Source: Physella acuta
Lineage: Eukaryota > Mollusca > Gastropoda > Physidae
Direction: 5' to 3'
DNA: 64,000 nucleotides
Assembly (NCBI RefSeq): GCF_028476545.1
Contig: NW_026731828.1
Coordinates: 270,501-334,500, forward strand
Below the pieces are notes generated by a model that did no database searches, was not told the DNA's origin, and saw only the letters and a list, made by a program, of their open reading frames with translations. The translations under genes and the position numbers were made by a program. Shown here piece after piece: positions 26,601-38,344 of the stretch (position 1 is its first letter; the number at the start of each line of letters is the position of its first letter).

Positions 26601-27663
26601 ATCTTATCCTCAGATAATGAAGTGAGAGGATCTAAAGGCTCTAAAACTTGAACCACCTTAAACAAAAAAATTACTTTAAATAATTAAAACGAATGATAAA
26701 ATAATATTTTTTAAGTGTAAAATAGAAAAGGGGGAATGAAATTTGTAATAAGAAACCCTATGTGGCCAGGAAACAATACATTTATAATTTTTTTAAAAGT
26801 TGTATATATTTTTAAAGAGAAAATCCTTCGACTCAGGATATAACCAATTGTGTACATTAAGTATGCAGGTGTGTCAATGACAAAATCTCTTCTCAGTGTT
26901 GTATACCACATCATTGATGCTTTTATTATACCAGCAACAGCCCCATCTCACATGGAGCTAAAAATAATTTCACAGCTTGCTAAACTGGTGGTGGGTTGAG
27001 AAGGGAGGTATAATTAAGAAAGGCTATTTGCATATTTCAAGAGCCCCTGTCCCAAATGATATGATAAAGGTATTTTTTAAAAATCAGAATTGACTGGATC
27101 TTATAAATTATAAATGTCTACATGTCATACATTTCTTGGTAACTATAAATAATAATAATATAATAATAAAGTAAAAATAAAACCTTAATTTAAATATAGA
27201 ATTTAAAAACTATTTAAGTTTTTTTTATGTATTCTTTTAATTAAATAGAAGCCATGTATGTGGTTTGTTTCTTTTATAAAGATATATTTGTTAGGCTAAT
27301 GACTGTAAGGGCAGTTGGTTTTCTAGCAAAAAGTTTTTGGGAAATCATCATGGACTGGTTCAATAATGATACGTCAAGCCTTCTGTTCACATGGTATACA
27401 TATCAACAACAAAAAAGCCTCAGAAAATGATGTAGTGAAAATTGGAAATAGTTCCAAGAGTTGAAGCAAAAAAAAAAAGGAATATGTAGTATGATAAGTA
27501 CTGTCCTATCTAAAAATACAAGTTGGAAATCAATGAATAAATTGGTTTCTCTGACCTGTTTGGCTTTCATTGTATCCCATGCTTTAGTAGGATCTTCAGT
27601 TAATCGATGTACTGAGACATTTTTTGAATCAACAAAATTAGCAAGAGCTCGAAGTCTATCCAT
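20641..27663 (-). CDS. MPPED1/2-type metallophosphoesterase domain protein
   Basis: Seven coding exons on the - strand join in phase to 320 aa: 27556-27663, 26458-26656, 25322-25440, 24891-25018, 24130-24245, 21877-21987, 20641-20822. The start MDRLRALANFVDSKN follows an in-exon leader reaching an acceptor at 27679, so an upstream non-coding exon is likely. The calcineurin-like phosphoesterase motifs are all present: SDTH (Asp62, His64), GDFT (Asp85), GNHE (Asn116, His117), THGPP (His219) and GHIHEG (His257, His259). Family members hydrolyse cyclic nucleotides or phosphodiesters with two metal ions; the physiological substrate is unclear. In vertebrate MPPED2 the position matching His257 is Gly, which lowers activity, so this protein looks catalytically complete. 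Introns hold SINE-B copies and a 165-bp tandem array. All splice sites are GT-AG. Confidence 0.93.
21110..21330 (+). mobile_element. hAT-type end fragment with C-tracts
   Basis: CAGAGGCATAGCGACCC at 21110 and the following GGCGCCCGGGG match the left end of the hAT at 10502. C-rich blocks alternating with TCAAACTTTTGAT follow. I could not find a matching right end, so this is probably a truncated or rearranged relative inside an intron of the metallophosphoesterase gene. Confidence 0.55.
22960..23900 (+). repeat. Intronic tandem array, units of about 161-166 bp
   Basis: The motif ACCGTATATAGAGAAAAAT recurs at about 23166, 23331, 23495, 23658 and 23819. Each is followed by a GTGGCGCCGCCCTTGCGAAA-like block, then ACAGAACCCTTCC and CCCCAAAGTTTCATG. 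A more diverged unit lies upstream near 22990-23120. The four spacings shrink from 166 to 161. The array sits in the intron between exons 24130-24245 and 21877-21987 of the metallophosphoesterase gene. ORFs of 68-98 codons across it are repeat read-through. Confidence 0.85.
25558..25801 (+). repeat. SINE-B (tRNA-headed), best copy
   Basis: The tRNA-like head has GGTAGAGAGCTGGACTGCTA and a B box, AGTTCGAATCCGG. The body carries CCCTGAGTCCACCCAACTCT, GATGGGCACC, CTCACGTTAGGGAAAGTAAA and TGCTGACCACACTATCTC, and ends CTTGCCCTGTAGACTGTCAGG...CTTTACTTTA. It lies in an intron of the metallophosphoesterase gene. Other copies or pieces: 13420-13655 (-), 20331-20480 (-), 28409-28632 (+), 42903-43500 (+, interrupted), 46319-46499 (+), 55866-56075 (-), 62262-62486 (-). 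Confidence 0.85.
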
Positions 27664-27679
27664 TAATGTATCACAAAGG

Positions 27680-28408
27680 CTGAAAATAAAAAGCATAAGT
27701 TGATTAATGTTCAATACACTGCATAACTGCATGATAAATCAAACAATGCAGGTTTTAGGTTTTAAATCATTGTTAGTTGTCACCTCTTAGTTGTCAACTG
27801 TACATAAGTCAATAAGTATTACATAAAAATAACATTCTGCATCTCTAAAGTCGGACACCTTTGCAAATAACTAGTTATATTGTTATTTTGTTTTTGCTTC
27901 TTTTTTTAATTTGTTTGTAATGATTACCATTGAAGATTATGGTAAAAATAATACCAGAAACAGCTTTAATGATTTTGGCAGAAAAGTAAATATTTTATGT
28001 GATGAGAGGGGATGGGGAGGCAGTACATCTTTTTGTTTTTTAAGGGCGGCATCAAGGGTTTAGTTTTCCAAGGGTAGTGTAGTGACAAAAACTTTGAAAC
28101 TTGTTGGTCTTTTACCATATGTTGCATTTCTGTTAATAATCCCAAGGTGTTGTCCATAAATTACATCACACTCTTGGAGTTTCCAGGCATGATAGGGCAA
28201 GGGGTGGAAGTGACTTTTATGATGATAGGAGAGAGGCATTAAGAAAATGTGATGTAGTACTTTTTGTATTTTAACACAAATATTAAAGTTGAAAATTACT
28301 ATCTCATTTAGTTGCTAACAGATAATTTAAAAAAAAAATGATAATGAATGAAAGGATTCAATGGACAATTCTAAATAAGTCATCCTTAAAACTAAGTTAA
28401 AACCAAAC
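27680..28408. other. Upstream region of the metallophosphoesterase gene
   Basis: AT-rich DNA between the first identified coding exon of the - strand gene and the SINE-B at 28409. No TATA or CCAAT arrangement stands out, and a 5' non-coding exon could lie here. A 63-codon ORF on the - strand has no recognisable family. Confidence 0.4.
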
Positions 28409-28632
28409 ACAAAGGGATGGTGTGGTCAAAGGGTAGAGCATTCATCTGCTAACCCAAAAAACTCAAATTCATCCCAGGTATCTGACAGGCACTAGGGTCG
28501 GGAGAGTAAAATGCTGACCACACTAGTGGTGAAACTATCCCTCCCTGTTTAGAGGTCACTAAAATAAAATGAATTTCTCCTACTTCACTTGCTCCATGGA
28601 CCAAAAGGTTCAAAAGGGTACTTTAAAACTTT
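28409..28632 (+). repeat. SINE-B copy
   Basis: A degenerate tRNA-like head (AAGGGTAGAGCATTCATCTG, CTAACCC) is followed by the family body (TGCTGACCACACTAG, TACTTCACTTGCTCCATGGA, CAAAAGGGTACTTTAAAA). It lies just left of the Mutator-like element. Confidence 0.7.
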
Positions 28633-29382
28633 ATTAATATTTTTACAACCAAACACACAAAGTCAGAAGTTGTGGGAGTTTAAAAACTGGACTACACTAG
28701 TAGGGTGTGGGGAAATTGCGAGACGCGAAAAGCGAAATGGCGAGGCGGGAAAATGCGAGAAGGGCGCGAAAACGGTCGGTCACGTGACTTTTTTGTCTCG
28801 CATTTTACCACAAGCCGATACTTCCGCTGGGTGGTGTTGAAATGCGAAGATTTCTGCGAAAAATTTACCGCACCCGATTTTCAGTGGTATTTGGTCCAGA
28901 CTTCAAAGACGCTTCGTTTACATTGTTAAAACTTCCGATTTTTCCGTCGCTAGACATACTGATGATTTGTCAACTCCCCCCATCTTTTGTGTCGACTTTG
29001 AATACCACCTTGTTCGAAACCGACGGAAATACCGCCGACGATAGATCAACTTCTGTCTTTTGTGTGGAACGCCGAGGCCGCCTGATTTACCATCTTTGAA
29101 GATCGCCGTGCCCGGATCCGCTGCCGCCGCAAACATATTTTCTATTGTTGCATAGAAATTTTGTATTATAGCCGCTGCCTACGATTTTTTTCTAGCTTTT
29201 TTTACCATATAAATCTAAGCACAAGGAAATGCCTACATCATTTGGATACAACAAAATAAAGTGACGTCACCGTTATTATCAGTTGGTCGTGCTATATCGT
29301 AAGCTATGGGCCTACTTCAAATATTTTTAAAACCAAGTTGAACTTATCTGAATTTTTTGGTTTTGGTGGTGGTATTATTTGG

Positions 29383-29640
29383 GGTCTTCCATAAATGACG
29401 TCACACTCGTAGGGGGGGGGGTCTGTAATTTTATGACGATGTGTGATGAGGGGGAGGAGGGGGGGGTTAGATGTGAAGTCACACTATAAAAAAGCAATGT
29501 TAGAAAAAGAATTTTAGACGTTTTTTCGCGTTTTAGAAAACTGTTTTTTAATACATTGTAATAGGAATTGATTGAAATACTCTATTTTGACCGAAATTAG
29601 ACAAGATTTTGGGAAAATATCGATGTTTTAAAAAAACTCA
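29383..29640 (+). mobile_element. Foldback-type miniature element, truncated
   Basis: It starts CTTCCATAAATGACGTCACAC, then a G-run, TTATGACGATGTGTGATGAG and AAAAAAGCAATGTTAGAAAA. It matches the - strand of the insertion at 42979-43372 over about 250 bp. Its right-hand terminus is missing and the sequence passes directly into the PHD-finger ORF. It is nested inside the Mutator-like element. Confidence 0.7.
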
Positions 29641-29685
29641 ACTGCTGGTGACAACAATGAGCAAGACATTGCCAAAATTACAGAA

Positions 29686-29970
29686 ATGATAAAAAATACA
29701 AATTATAAAAAACGGAAAACAGATGTTGAGCGTGCGGATGATGATGATGATGAGAACATGGGTGCCAGTGTTGTTTGTGGGATGAACGAGGAGGTCAACT
29801 GTGATGAGAATGTGAAATGTTGTGAATGTGGATTGGAAGAAGTAGCAAAAGAAAAATGTATAAATGGGAGTCTAATGAACTGGGTTGGGTGTACTATGTG
29901 TGAAAGATGGTGTCACGAGGTGTGTTTGAGGACTGTTTCAGAAGATTTTGTTTGTAAATTTTGTTTGTAA
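29686..29970 (+). CDS. PHD-finger ORF inside a DNA transposon (probable transposase C-terminus or captured exon)
   Basis: The 94-aa frame has an acidic run (DDDDDE, ~21-26) and then a C4-H-C3-like finger: CCEC, CTMC, a Trp-Cys-His (RWCH), EVC and a final CKFC at the C-terminus. The open frame extends upstream of the first ATG to about 29645 (TAGDNNEQDIAKITEM), so this ATG may not be a true start and the frame may be a last exon. PHD fingers at the C-terminus are known in several DDE transposases. Because it lies inside the Mutator-like element, I read it as a transposase remnant or captured exon and not as a host gene. Codon use is ordinary and the frame is intact. Confidence 0.5.
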   Translation: MIKNTNYKKRKTDVERADDDDDENMGASVVCGMNEEVNCDENVKCCECGLEEVAKEKCINGSLMNWVGCTMCERWCHEVCLRTVSEDFVCKFCL

Positions 29971-30525
29971 TTAAAATTACTTAATAAAAAAATAAATTGC
30001 ACTTTTTAGAATTGTTTATTTTACACTTTTTGCAAGTACAAAAATCCATAAATAGATGTTGCAAAATATCTCTCCTGCTGACAAGATTATACCAATTCAC
30101 AATGACACAGCTCATGTTTGTATAAACATGAACGGGCTAGATTTTTAAATTAATGCCGACTGAGACGGGATTTTCCTCACGCTAACAAGAGCGGGCGATG
30201 ACAGTAGCACAGCAACGATGTTAGGATTTTTAAATAGATAGATCTAGATATAGATCTATCTATCTTCTTAGTATCTAGATAAAAAATAACAACATACAAC
30301 ACTCGTGTTAAAGGGTATGGTTAAATGCTTGTTTATTTTAAAAATATTTAAAAAAATAATTGAAATAAATAAAGATGGAAAAAAAAAGGAAAAAACTTTT
30401 TTCGCAAAAAGTGTCTCGCTATTTACCCTTAATTCCGCAGGTATGTCTCGCATTACCTTCTCGCATTTTCCCGCCTCGCCATTTCGCTTTTCGCGTCTCG
30501 CAATTTCCCCACTCCCACACTAGTA

Positions 30526-31050
30526 CACTGACTACAACTACAGTCACACTACAGTTGACTACAGTCACTACAGTGACTTAGTACTAGATTTCTAGATCAT
30601 TTATTAGTTATTTTTTTAGATCTAGTTAAGATTAGAGATCAACTACAAAAAAAGTGTCAACTACTGAACAACTGATTGTAGAATAGAGAGTCGATAAATT
30701 ATATTTCTGTTCTGAACAAACCCACCGTTTGATTGTGGCTCGGACAGGATCTCGTTCTGCTAAATACTAAAATTACTAAATAAATTATTAAAATTAATTT
30801 AAGTTTTAGAAAATTAGTTTTAGCCTCGAAATAGACCAGGTTCTCTTTTGGACTTTTTAGTCTCTGAGTTCTCTCTTTCCATCTATTTTAGGATCTATCT
30901 ATGACTAGACTAGGCCTAAGTTACTAAGTTCTAAGTAGAGTAGCTGAGTATTCACTAGGCTTGTTTCAGACTTTAGTTTCCTGATTCGAGTTATCAACAG
31001 AGTGACTCCCCTTACAAAGGTCAACTGAGAACATAAACATCCGGTTCAAA
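30526..31050 (+). other. Upstream region of the PPCS gene
   Basis: AT-rich DNA from the target-site copy of the Mutator-like element to the PPCS start codon. It contains short direct repeats of ACTACAGTCACTACAGT type near 30530-30580 and AGATCTAG elements. No TATA box at a convincing distance was seen. The start codon context is TTCAAAATGG, with A at -3 and G at +4. Confidence 0.45.
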
Positions 31051-34000
31051 ATGGCTGTCTCTAATCAGCTGGATTCTCAATTTTTTAATGATTTAGTACC
31101 TCCAGAATCTTTTGAAACGAAAAAGGAACAAATAAACAAATTTGCTAACATTCATTTAGTAAAAAATAATAGAATAGTTCTAATCACGGTAAGTAGTTAA
31201 GTAAGCAATATGCAGCAATAGGGTTCTTAGAACAAGCTGGAAAAAGTCACAAAAGTGGTTCCGACATTTTTTTTTCAGAAAAATTAAAAATAAATTTTAA
31301 ATTTTGGTAATCTATCGTTTTGGGTACGTAAAATCGCCTCGGCTTCTAATGTACGAAAAAGTTACCTCATTGTCAAGGTTTTAATAGAGGTATATTGTGA
31401 TATATTTGTGTCAAATATTGTAGATAAATGAATAATAAACCTAAACCAATGGTTAAATATAAAATAAATAAATATATATCGGTAATCTATCGTTTTAGGT
31501 ACGTAAAATCGCCAGCGGCTAGTAATGTACGAAAAAGTAACCTCATTGTTAAGGCTTTAATAGAAGTATGTTGTGATATATTTGTGTCAAATATTATAGA
31601 TAAATGAATAATATTATAATAAACCTAAATCAATGGCTAAATATATCAATATAGGTAAGAAATTAACTTTAAACAGCAGTGTTTGCGAGCAGGATTAGCT
31701 ATAAAAAGCGGCCATCAGTAATCTCTAGTGGCTTCCCCTGAATCATGCGCTATAAGTTTACAATTAAAAAAATAAACAAGATGGCTACTATAGTAAATGA
31801 GCATGGTTGCATCTGTTGGAAACATCGCTAGTCTTTATTTATTACTGAAAAGTTTTAACTCAGTTGTTTAAAAACAGGTAAATTCTACATAAATGAAACT
31901 AGGAAACATTTTTGTATTTTTCAAAACATAAATCCTCCTCAAAATGTGAAATAATTATTAAAGTTTAAGGAGTCACCTGTTTTTCACATTACTAGTCGCG
32001 GGCGATTTTACGGTCGGGGGGGGGGGGTAGAATTTTTCTTTTGAAATTATATGCCCCTTTATATATATGTAAAACTTTTTTACACCCCCCCCCCCCCCCC
32101 CCTCCCTTTACATGCTAAACTGACTGGCATTTATTGAAATTAAAAGAATACCATAAAAACACTCACATTTAGTACTCAATGAAATGGCTGCAATTTTACA
32201 GTGAGCTTCCAGCATGATGTAGACAAAGAACCTGGAAAGGTTATTGTTAGATATTAACCATGCTCAACTGTTAATCTTCTCTTCTTTTTTGTTTTGTTTT
32301 TTTTAGTCAGGGGGCACAACTGTGCCTCTTGAGAGCAGAACTGTCCGGTTTATTGACAATTTCAGTATTGGAACACGAGGAGCAACTTCAGCAGAGTATC
32401 CTTTGTTATTGTTAAAATTAAACAGAACAATAAACCAGTTTAACCATATCAATGTTTTTTGCCATTTTTTATGACCCTTACTTTCAGTATTGATTAGTAG
32501 AGTACCACTGTTATTAATTAATCTGTTTTCAAAACTTTTTTTTAAAGAACTTGTTTTTTTTTTATTGTCTTTTGATTTCTCTCTACTAATTTATTTGTCA
32601 TTTAAAAAAATTTAATTGTTTAAAACTTTATTTAAATTCTTTGCTGTCTTAAAAAAAGAATTGTTCTTAACTGTCAAATATATTTTTTGAAGCAAGGCTA
32701 TGCTGTGTTATTCTTGCATCGTCATAGATCTTTACAACCTTTTTTTCAAAGAGTTGAAAAAAATATTTTAGATATACTAAATGTTTCAGAAAATGAGGAT
32801 ACATTGATCACTGGTAGGTGATATCTTTCTTTTGATATTTTTTATGTATCTTAGAAATAAATAAAAGTATTTGTTATTTAGATTTTGGCAATGAATACAT
32901 TTGCTTTTAATTTTATACTTGAAACTTAAAGTAAAATTGGTATTTCCATTTGTACTACATTCAGCAATGGTTTTTCTTAATGGTATGTTTCAAGTTAACT
33001 AGGATGGGATGTCCAACCCAACTTACAAACATCAATAAGTAAATTAAATCTTAACTTTGTTTTTGTCTTTTTACTAAAAAAATATTCTTTTTTATTTGAC
33101 TTTATAAATGATATAAGATAGTCACCCAGGATAGTAAGCTAAGTAACATAGTTTATTTATTAAACTTATTGATAGATTTTACTTTTTAACATATGCTATT
33201 TCTTCCAGTTGATAAAACTTATGTCCAGAAATTGTCACCGGTTGTGAAACAGTACCAAAAGTTTCGAGATGAGGGCATGTTGTGTATGGTAGATTTCACC
33301 ACCCTGTCTGAGTACCTGGTCTTGTTACATGAAGCTTGTGTGTCCCTCCAGCCCTGTGGCAAACAGGCAATTATTTATCTGGCAGCTGCTGTGGCTGATT
33401 TTTACATTCCTAAAGGACTGATGGTAATTTTTCTTGTCTACATTATTTAAGGTGAACAGATTTACTCCCTAATGTATAGGCCAAATAGATATTTAGCATT
33501 TCAGTGCATTGTGAAGACTTGCTTTTTCACTGTTGTTTTTGATGAGTTGTGAGGCATCTATTATCACATTAATCATGTATAATTGCATAATGTATAATTA
33601 TCAGCTAAAACTAAACTAAAATTTAAACATGAAATACAGATATTTAATGATGGGTGGTACACATTTAAGTTTTCTTGCCAGAGTTTGAGATATTAGCTCC
33701 AAAAAGGTGTGTAGTTTTCTTGTGGTTTTTTTTTTTTGTATAAAGCTTATGTATGGGGATTTTTTAATGTTAATGACTTAAAAAGTAATAAGGTTTCCCT
33801 TCCAAATCTTAGAACAGATCAATAATCAATTGAATAATTAAGCTGTTCTTTGGTGCAGTTTTAAAATGTATGGCTGAATAGATGACAGTCTTATTCTACA
33901 GTTTCATAAATTGTTTAAAATTGTTATTTATTGGATATCCAAAAGTTGTTTAAATAGTTTTAAATAGTTTCTTATTGTACATGCTGTGTCTTCAGCCAGA

Positions 34001-35465
34001 ACACAAAATCCAGTCATCTGAAGGAGTTTTGAAGTTGACCCTTGAAATGACACCAAAAATGTTGAAACCTCTAGTAAAAGATTGGGTACCTCATGCATTT
34101 ATTATATCGTTTAAGGTAATTGTAACAGTCAAATGTATATGAATGTATGTTGCGAGTGTGTGTCTTAAAAAGGCGAGATAAAATATAAAATATAGTGTGG
34201 GTGTGCGCATGCGCGAAAGGAAAGGAAGCGAGAGGTGGAAGGCGGCAGAACAAGAAAGATGACGAAATTGAAAAGTCGTGTTTGTTGAGTAGTGTAGCTG
34301 CTTATTATCATTCTGAATATGTAGATCTAATATTAATAAAATTGTGAAATCACCAGTAATGTGGTTGGTATTTGCTTTTAGTTTATGTCGTGAACCCAGT
34401 CATACAAAAGGGCTGTGACAGTAATATTTTTTTTCTTATTTAATACTATTATGTGATGTATAAGTTAAACTGTTTAAAGACAGTGCTAGTTGGTTAAAAT
34501 TTATATCATTTAGAGACTCAAGACTATACAAAAATATAAATAGGTGTAAACAGATGGATTATAAATGTATAATTCTTAACTATTTTATTATCAGTCAAAA
34601 ATTTTTAAGTGTTGATGGTGTCCTTTTTTATATTTTTCAGTTAGAGACTGATAAAACTATTCTTAAAGATAAAGCAAAGAAAGCCCTTCAGATGTATCAA
34701 CATCAGGTTAGTCAAACACTTGAAGTATATTTACATTTATTTGTTATCATATTAACCCTACTAACGTTATCAAACAGCTTTATGGACATTGTTGATCTAG
34801 AAATCTATATATATATAATTCTCTTCTGGGAGCCGTTAGAAAACAAGCTGCAAGCGCGCCTTTGCAGTCCCCTCTCTTCCTCTCTATCACTATCACTACC
34901 ACCCCCACCCCCATATGATCTGGTGAGTTGTGGTTCACTCTAAATGTTTACAAATCGTAGAGCTGGGTTTGTTGACGGCTATTAGGGGCAGATAATTTAG
35001 TTTGAAACGATTTTAAACTTACAGGAGGTAACTAAGAGGAGGCTGCTTTCAGGGGGGGGGGGGAGGGGTGTATGGTAGGGGTTGGGGGGGGGGGTAGTGT
35101 TTTAAAGCAAATATTTTCAGTGGCAGCATTGGTACTGTCAAATTCACAAATTATGAATTACTGAAAAGTAGAAAATAAAACAACTAAATAGCGGCTTTTG
35201 ATACGCAGCGGGTCGGCTCGTATTTTTAATTTTAATAATTCTTAAGTTAAACAATTTTTGATAGATTCATTTTTTTGTTTTTCTGACACAGATGGTTATA
35301 GCAAACCTCCTAGAGACACGCAAGAAAGAAGTTTTCATTATAGCCAAGGATTCCGAAGAAGATTTGATTCTCACAGAGGAACAGCTATCTTCTGGTCAAG
35401 AGATTGAGGAACTTCTGATAGAAAAACTTGTGATTTACCATACAAATTTACTACAGCCTTCGTAA
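31051..35465 (+). CDS. PPCS: Phosphopantothenate-cysteine ligase (CoA biosynthesis)
   Basis: Seven exons join in phase to 311 aa, the same length as human PPCS: 31051-31188, 32307-32395, 32680-32813, 33209-33423, 33996-34115, 34641-34706, 35292-35465. The enzyme joins cysteine to 4'-phosphopantothenate with a nucleotide triphosphate in the cytosol, the second step of CoA synthesis. Landmarks are [10 protein letters not shown] (46-55), [18 protein letters not shown] (59-76), [33 protein letters not shown] (~178-189), [27 protein letters not shown] (spanning the 34115/34641 junction) and [18 protein letters not shown]. Intron 2 has a U12-type donor and branch site and, to keep the family spacing, a non-canonical AT end; the other introns are GT-AG. 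The 3' UTR contains several AATAAA signals. Confidence 0.93.
31308..31648 (+). repeat. Two-unit tandem repeat of ~175 bp in PPCS intron 1
   Basis: Both units begin near GGTAATCTATCGTTTTRGGT, continue with ACGTAAAATCGCC and AATGTACGAAAAAGT, and end with AATAAACCTAAAYCAATGG. The second unit starts about 31485. They differ by scattered substitutions and a small insertion. No coding potential was seen. Confidence 0.75.
32396..32679 (+). other. U12-type intron of PPCS with probable GT-AT ends
   Basis: The donor is GTATCCTTTG, a perfect match to the minor-spliceosome GT donor. TTCTTAAC at 32664-32671 matches the U12 branch consensus TTCCTTAAC with one change. The frame and family alignment (…[15 protein letters not shown]…) require exon 3 to begin at 32680. 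That puts the intron end at ...CAAAT, about 10 nt after the branch A, the usual U12 spacing. The next AG (after TTTTTTGAAG, 32692) would shift the frame with this donor. Confidence 0.65.
34803..35222 (+). repeat. Helitron-like non-autonomous repeat, copy in PPCS intron 6
   Basis: It starts ATCTATATATATATAATTCTC and TTCTGGGAGCCGTTAGAAAA, has a G-run in the middle and ends AACTAAATAGCGGC...GGGTCGGCTCGTA. A second copy with the same ends lies at 44013-44378. No inverted ends or target duplication are evident, which together with the start motif suggests a Helitron-type element. The class is not proven. Confidence 0.55.
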
Positions 35466-38340
35466 AGATTGAAATGTTGGTCTAGAAAATATGACATGTT
35501 ATTATCAAGCATTTCTTTTCTTTTTTAACTCAGATCTTTCATTTCACAATGCTTAAAAGGATACAATTGTCTTTATGCATTAGGGTTGAATGTGCCTGGT
35601 ATTGGGACACCACATAAGCCGTTTGTGTAGTTAAATTTGGATACTGTTTCATAACTACTAAATCACAAGTTACGTTGAATTTAAAACGTAATTTTAAAAT
35701 CTAAAATGTGATGGTTTCTTTAAATGGATTTGTTTAAATTGGCAAAATCAGCTTAATCCAATTAGTGGACAATTACTAAATTTTAAATCATATGAATGGC
35801 TCTTACATTACTTTAATAATTTTTTTTAGCTTGTTGGGTGTTTCTGATTTATTTTTCAAGTATATTGTGGGCATATATTGTTATTAATGTGAAGTCTTAT
35901 TTCAAAAACATTGCTTAAACTTATTGCCATGGATGTAGCCCATATCCAGTGGTAGGAACTTCTTATTTAGGTTATTCTTTCATTATACTTTTTCCCCCCA
36001 TAATTGGAGAATATAAGAATTATTTAAAGATTGCCGACATTGTATTTGAATGGAAAGGAATCTAGCAGACGACGCATTTCTGCTGAATAGTCCAACTTGT
36101 AACAACACTCTTTAAAAACTAACCCATCGTATTAGTCATAGCATCCTAGCCATTTAATAACAAATGTGTTTTAAAAAAAATCATTCCCTAGGCTATTGAT
36201 TAATTTTTATAAATAAAATTGGTATGAAATGAAAAAAAAATAAATGTAGTTTTTAATTTCAGTCATCTTGAACAATAATGAAGTTTAAAATCTTATTTGC
36301 CACCTTATTTTAGATACAGCTGCTACAACCGCTTTTTTTTAAAAAAAAGGTTTAACTATCATTATAGAGAACAATATTTACAAATGTTTACCCCTCCCCA
36401 CTTATTGAACAACCTTTGTTTTAGCAGTCACAAAAGTTATGGTTCATCATTTCAAACACTTTTACAAAATAGTTATCTCCCATATAGAGACCAAACCAAC
36501 TGCTGCTCTTTCTCCTATTGTTACCTTTATTGAACTGTCTGTCTATGCTGTCTGAACAACATGACATTTTTTACATTAATATATTCTGCAAGTAAGAGGA
36601 TGTTTAACTTGTTTTAAAATGTCTTGTTAAAAATTAAAGAATACGTCTTTTACAAGAATACTTGATGGTATTATAAAAGTATATTTTATTTATTTTATAA
36701 TGTCTTTTAAAAATCAAAGAATATTTCTTTAACAAGATTACTTGATAGTATTATATTTCTTTTGATATTTTGTTATACAAACCATTTTAGTCCAGGAATT
36801 AAGTTTATTTAAAGACCAATACATACCATATTAATCTTATTATTCAGGTCCTTGGATATTTAGATTTTTTAAAGAATTTAGTGTCAGTTATGGATCCTAG
36901 GCTTCACAATGTTTAGGATGTGCTGAAGTCCAACAAAATTTATATTTGTTTGCTAACACCAAACACAGTAGGTTATCCCTTGCCTTCATGGGCTCCTGAC
37001 ACTAGTCAGGATTAGTTATGGTAGTTTGGCGTGACGCTTTGTAAAAACAGATGAACTCTACTTTATCTTTGTCATGTTTTTTAAAAACTTTTTGTTTGTT
37101 AATCTATATTTAGTATTGTTTACATTTTTTTCTTTACAAATATATTTTTTAACGTTATTGTAAATTGCAAGTATTTAAAAATGTTCATGTATCTCTACAA
37201 TACTGTGTACAAGAAATTCAGGTCATGAATAGTCAATTGGATTCTATATGAGTATCGAATAATGGAAGTAAATTCTTTTTTTATGCTTCCCAAGAATTAT
37301 TATCTTGTGCTATACAAAATTATTTTCTTTCATACTGCAATTTAAAAACATTTTCTGTATCAAAGATAATGTTTGAAACATATTCTTAGTCTAGTGATTT
37401 TATAAATGTTCCACTGTTTGCAAATTAAAATGTTGATTACTCCAGTAGTGGTATTTCAAGTCAGATTATTGTAATGTTTTTAACATAAAATTGTATTTTA
37501 TTTATAAGCATCCTCCTGAAAAACTTGATGTGCTGTGTTATTAAAACATGGTTATAAAAACTTGATGGTGTCGTTGTGAAGATTAGATTTATTTCAGTTT
37601 TTTAAAGTATTTTCTTTAACTAAAAAAAAATTTGAAAAAGAAATTTTTTTTTTCTCATTAAAAATGTAAACAAATATGACTTTGACTAAGTCATGTTGTA
37701 TTCATAAGTATAAGTTTATTACATTTACTGCAAAAGTTTTGAGTAAAAAGTGGAATTACAGAAATCCATGACGGATGATGAAGCACATCAGTTTGTCTTA
37801 CTAAAGTGAAACCTCAGGTTGAAATAAATTGATAGAAGTCCTCACCATTTGCAACTTTTATAACATTGATTCTTAAAATATTAAATATCTGAAGTTTTCT
37901 ACCCGTAAGCTTTTTTTTTTACATTTTTGTATTGCCACTATAAGGCAAAATTAACCAAAACATTTTTTATCTATGTCATCAATAATGATCAGAGCCATCT
38001 CATGAACTCTGCTGATGATGAGGTCTGAATATTTGGTTGGGCTTTTGGAATCTGCTATTAATTTTAAGAGATATAGTTTTTAAAATATTGAATATTAAAG
38101 ATGTTTTTTTTTTTGTATTTTCCTCTTTGTTTTACTTTGTTAGGGTAGGGATGCAAATCTCTGGGGTTCATTATCATCTCTTACAGATTTGTCTGCCCTG
38201 ATACATTTAATTACTTTTATCAATTACCATTTTATGATTTATAGAAAATAAAAATATAATACTATTAGAAAAATACTAAAAATATTCAATACTGTAAAGT
38301 ATTTAAATATTAGGAAAAAAACAACTGTGAAACTAAATTG
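35466..38340 (+). other. PPCS 3' UTR and convergent intergenic space
   Basis: AT-rich and nearly free of repeats. AATAAA occurs near 36211, 36239 and 37822 on the + strand, giving several possible 3' ends. A very degenerate SINE-B tail may lie near 36990-37075. No ORF here resembles a protein family. Confidence 0.55.
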
Positions 38341-38344
38341 GTTG

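Larger units (their letters stand above)
28703..30516. mobile_element. Mutator-like DNA transposon with 61-bp inverted ends
   Basis: The left end 28703-28763 and right end 30456-30516 are inverted repeats with a single mismatch in 61 bp (key parts GTGGGGAAATTGCGAGACG and GCGAGGCGGGAAAATGCGAG). The element is flanked by a perfect 9-bp duplication, ACACTAGTA (28694-28702 and 30517-30525). Long inverted ends and a 9-bp target duplication fit the Mutator (MULE) superfamily. No full transposase is visible. The interior holds a PHD-finger ORF and part of a second, foldback-type element (about 29383-29640). It separates two divergently transcribed host genes. Confidence 0.85.

Noticed and set aside
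34554-34943. 129-codon ORF overlapping PPCS exon 6
   Set aside because: It only extends the real 66-nt exon into flanking introns; splice sites at 34641 and 34706 define the exon.
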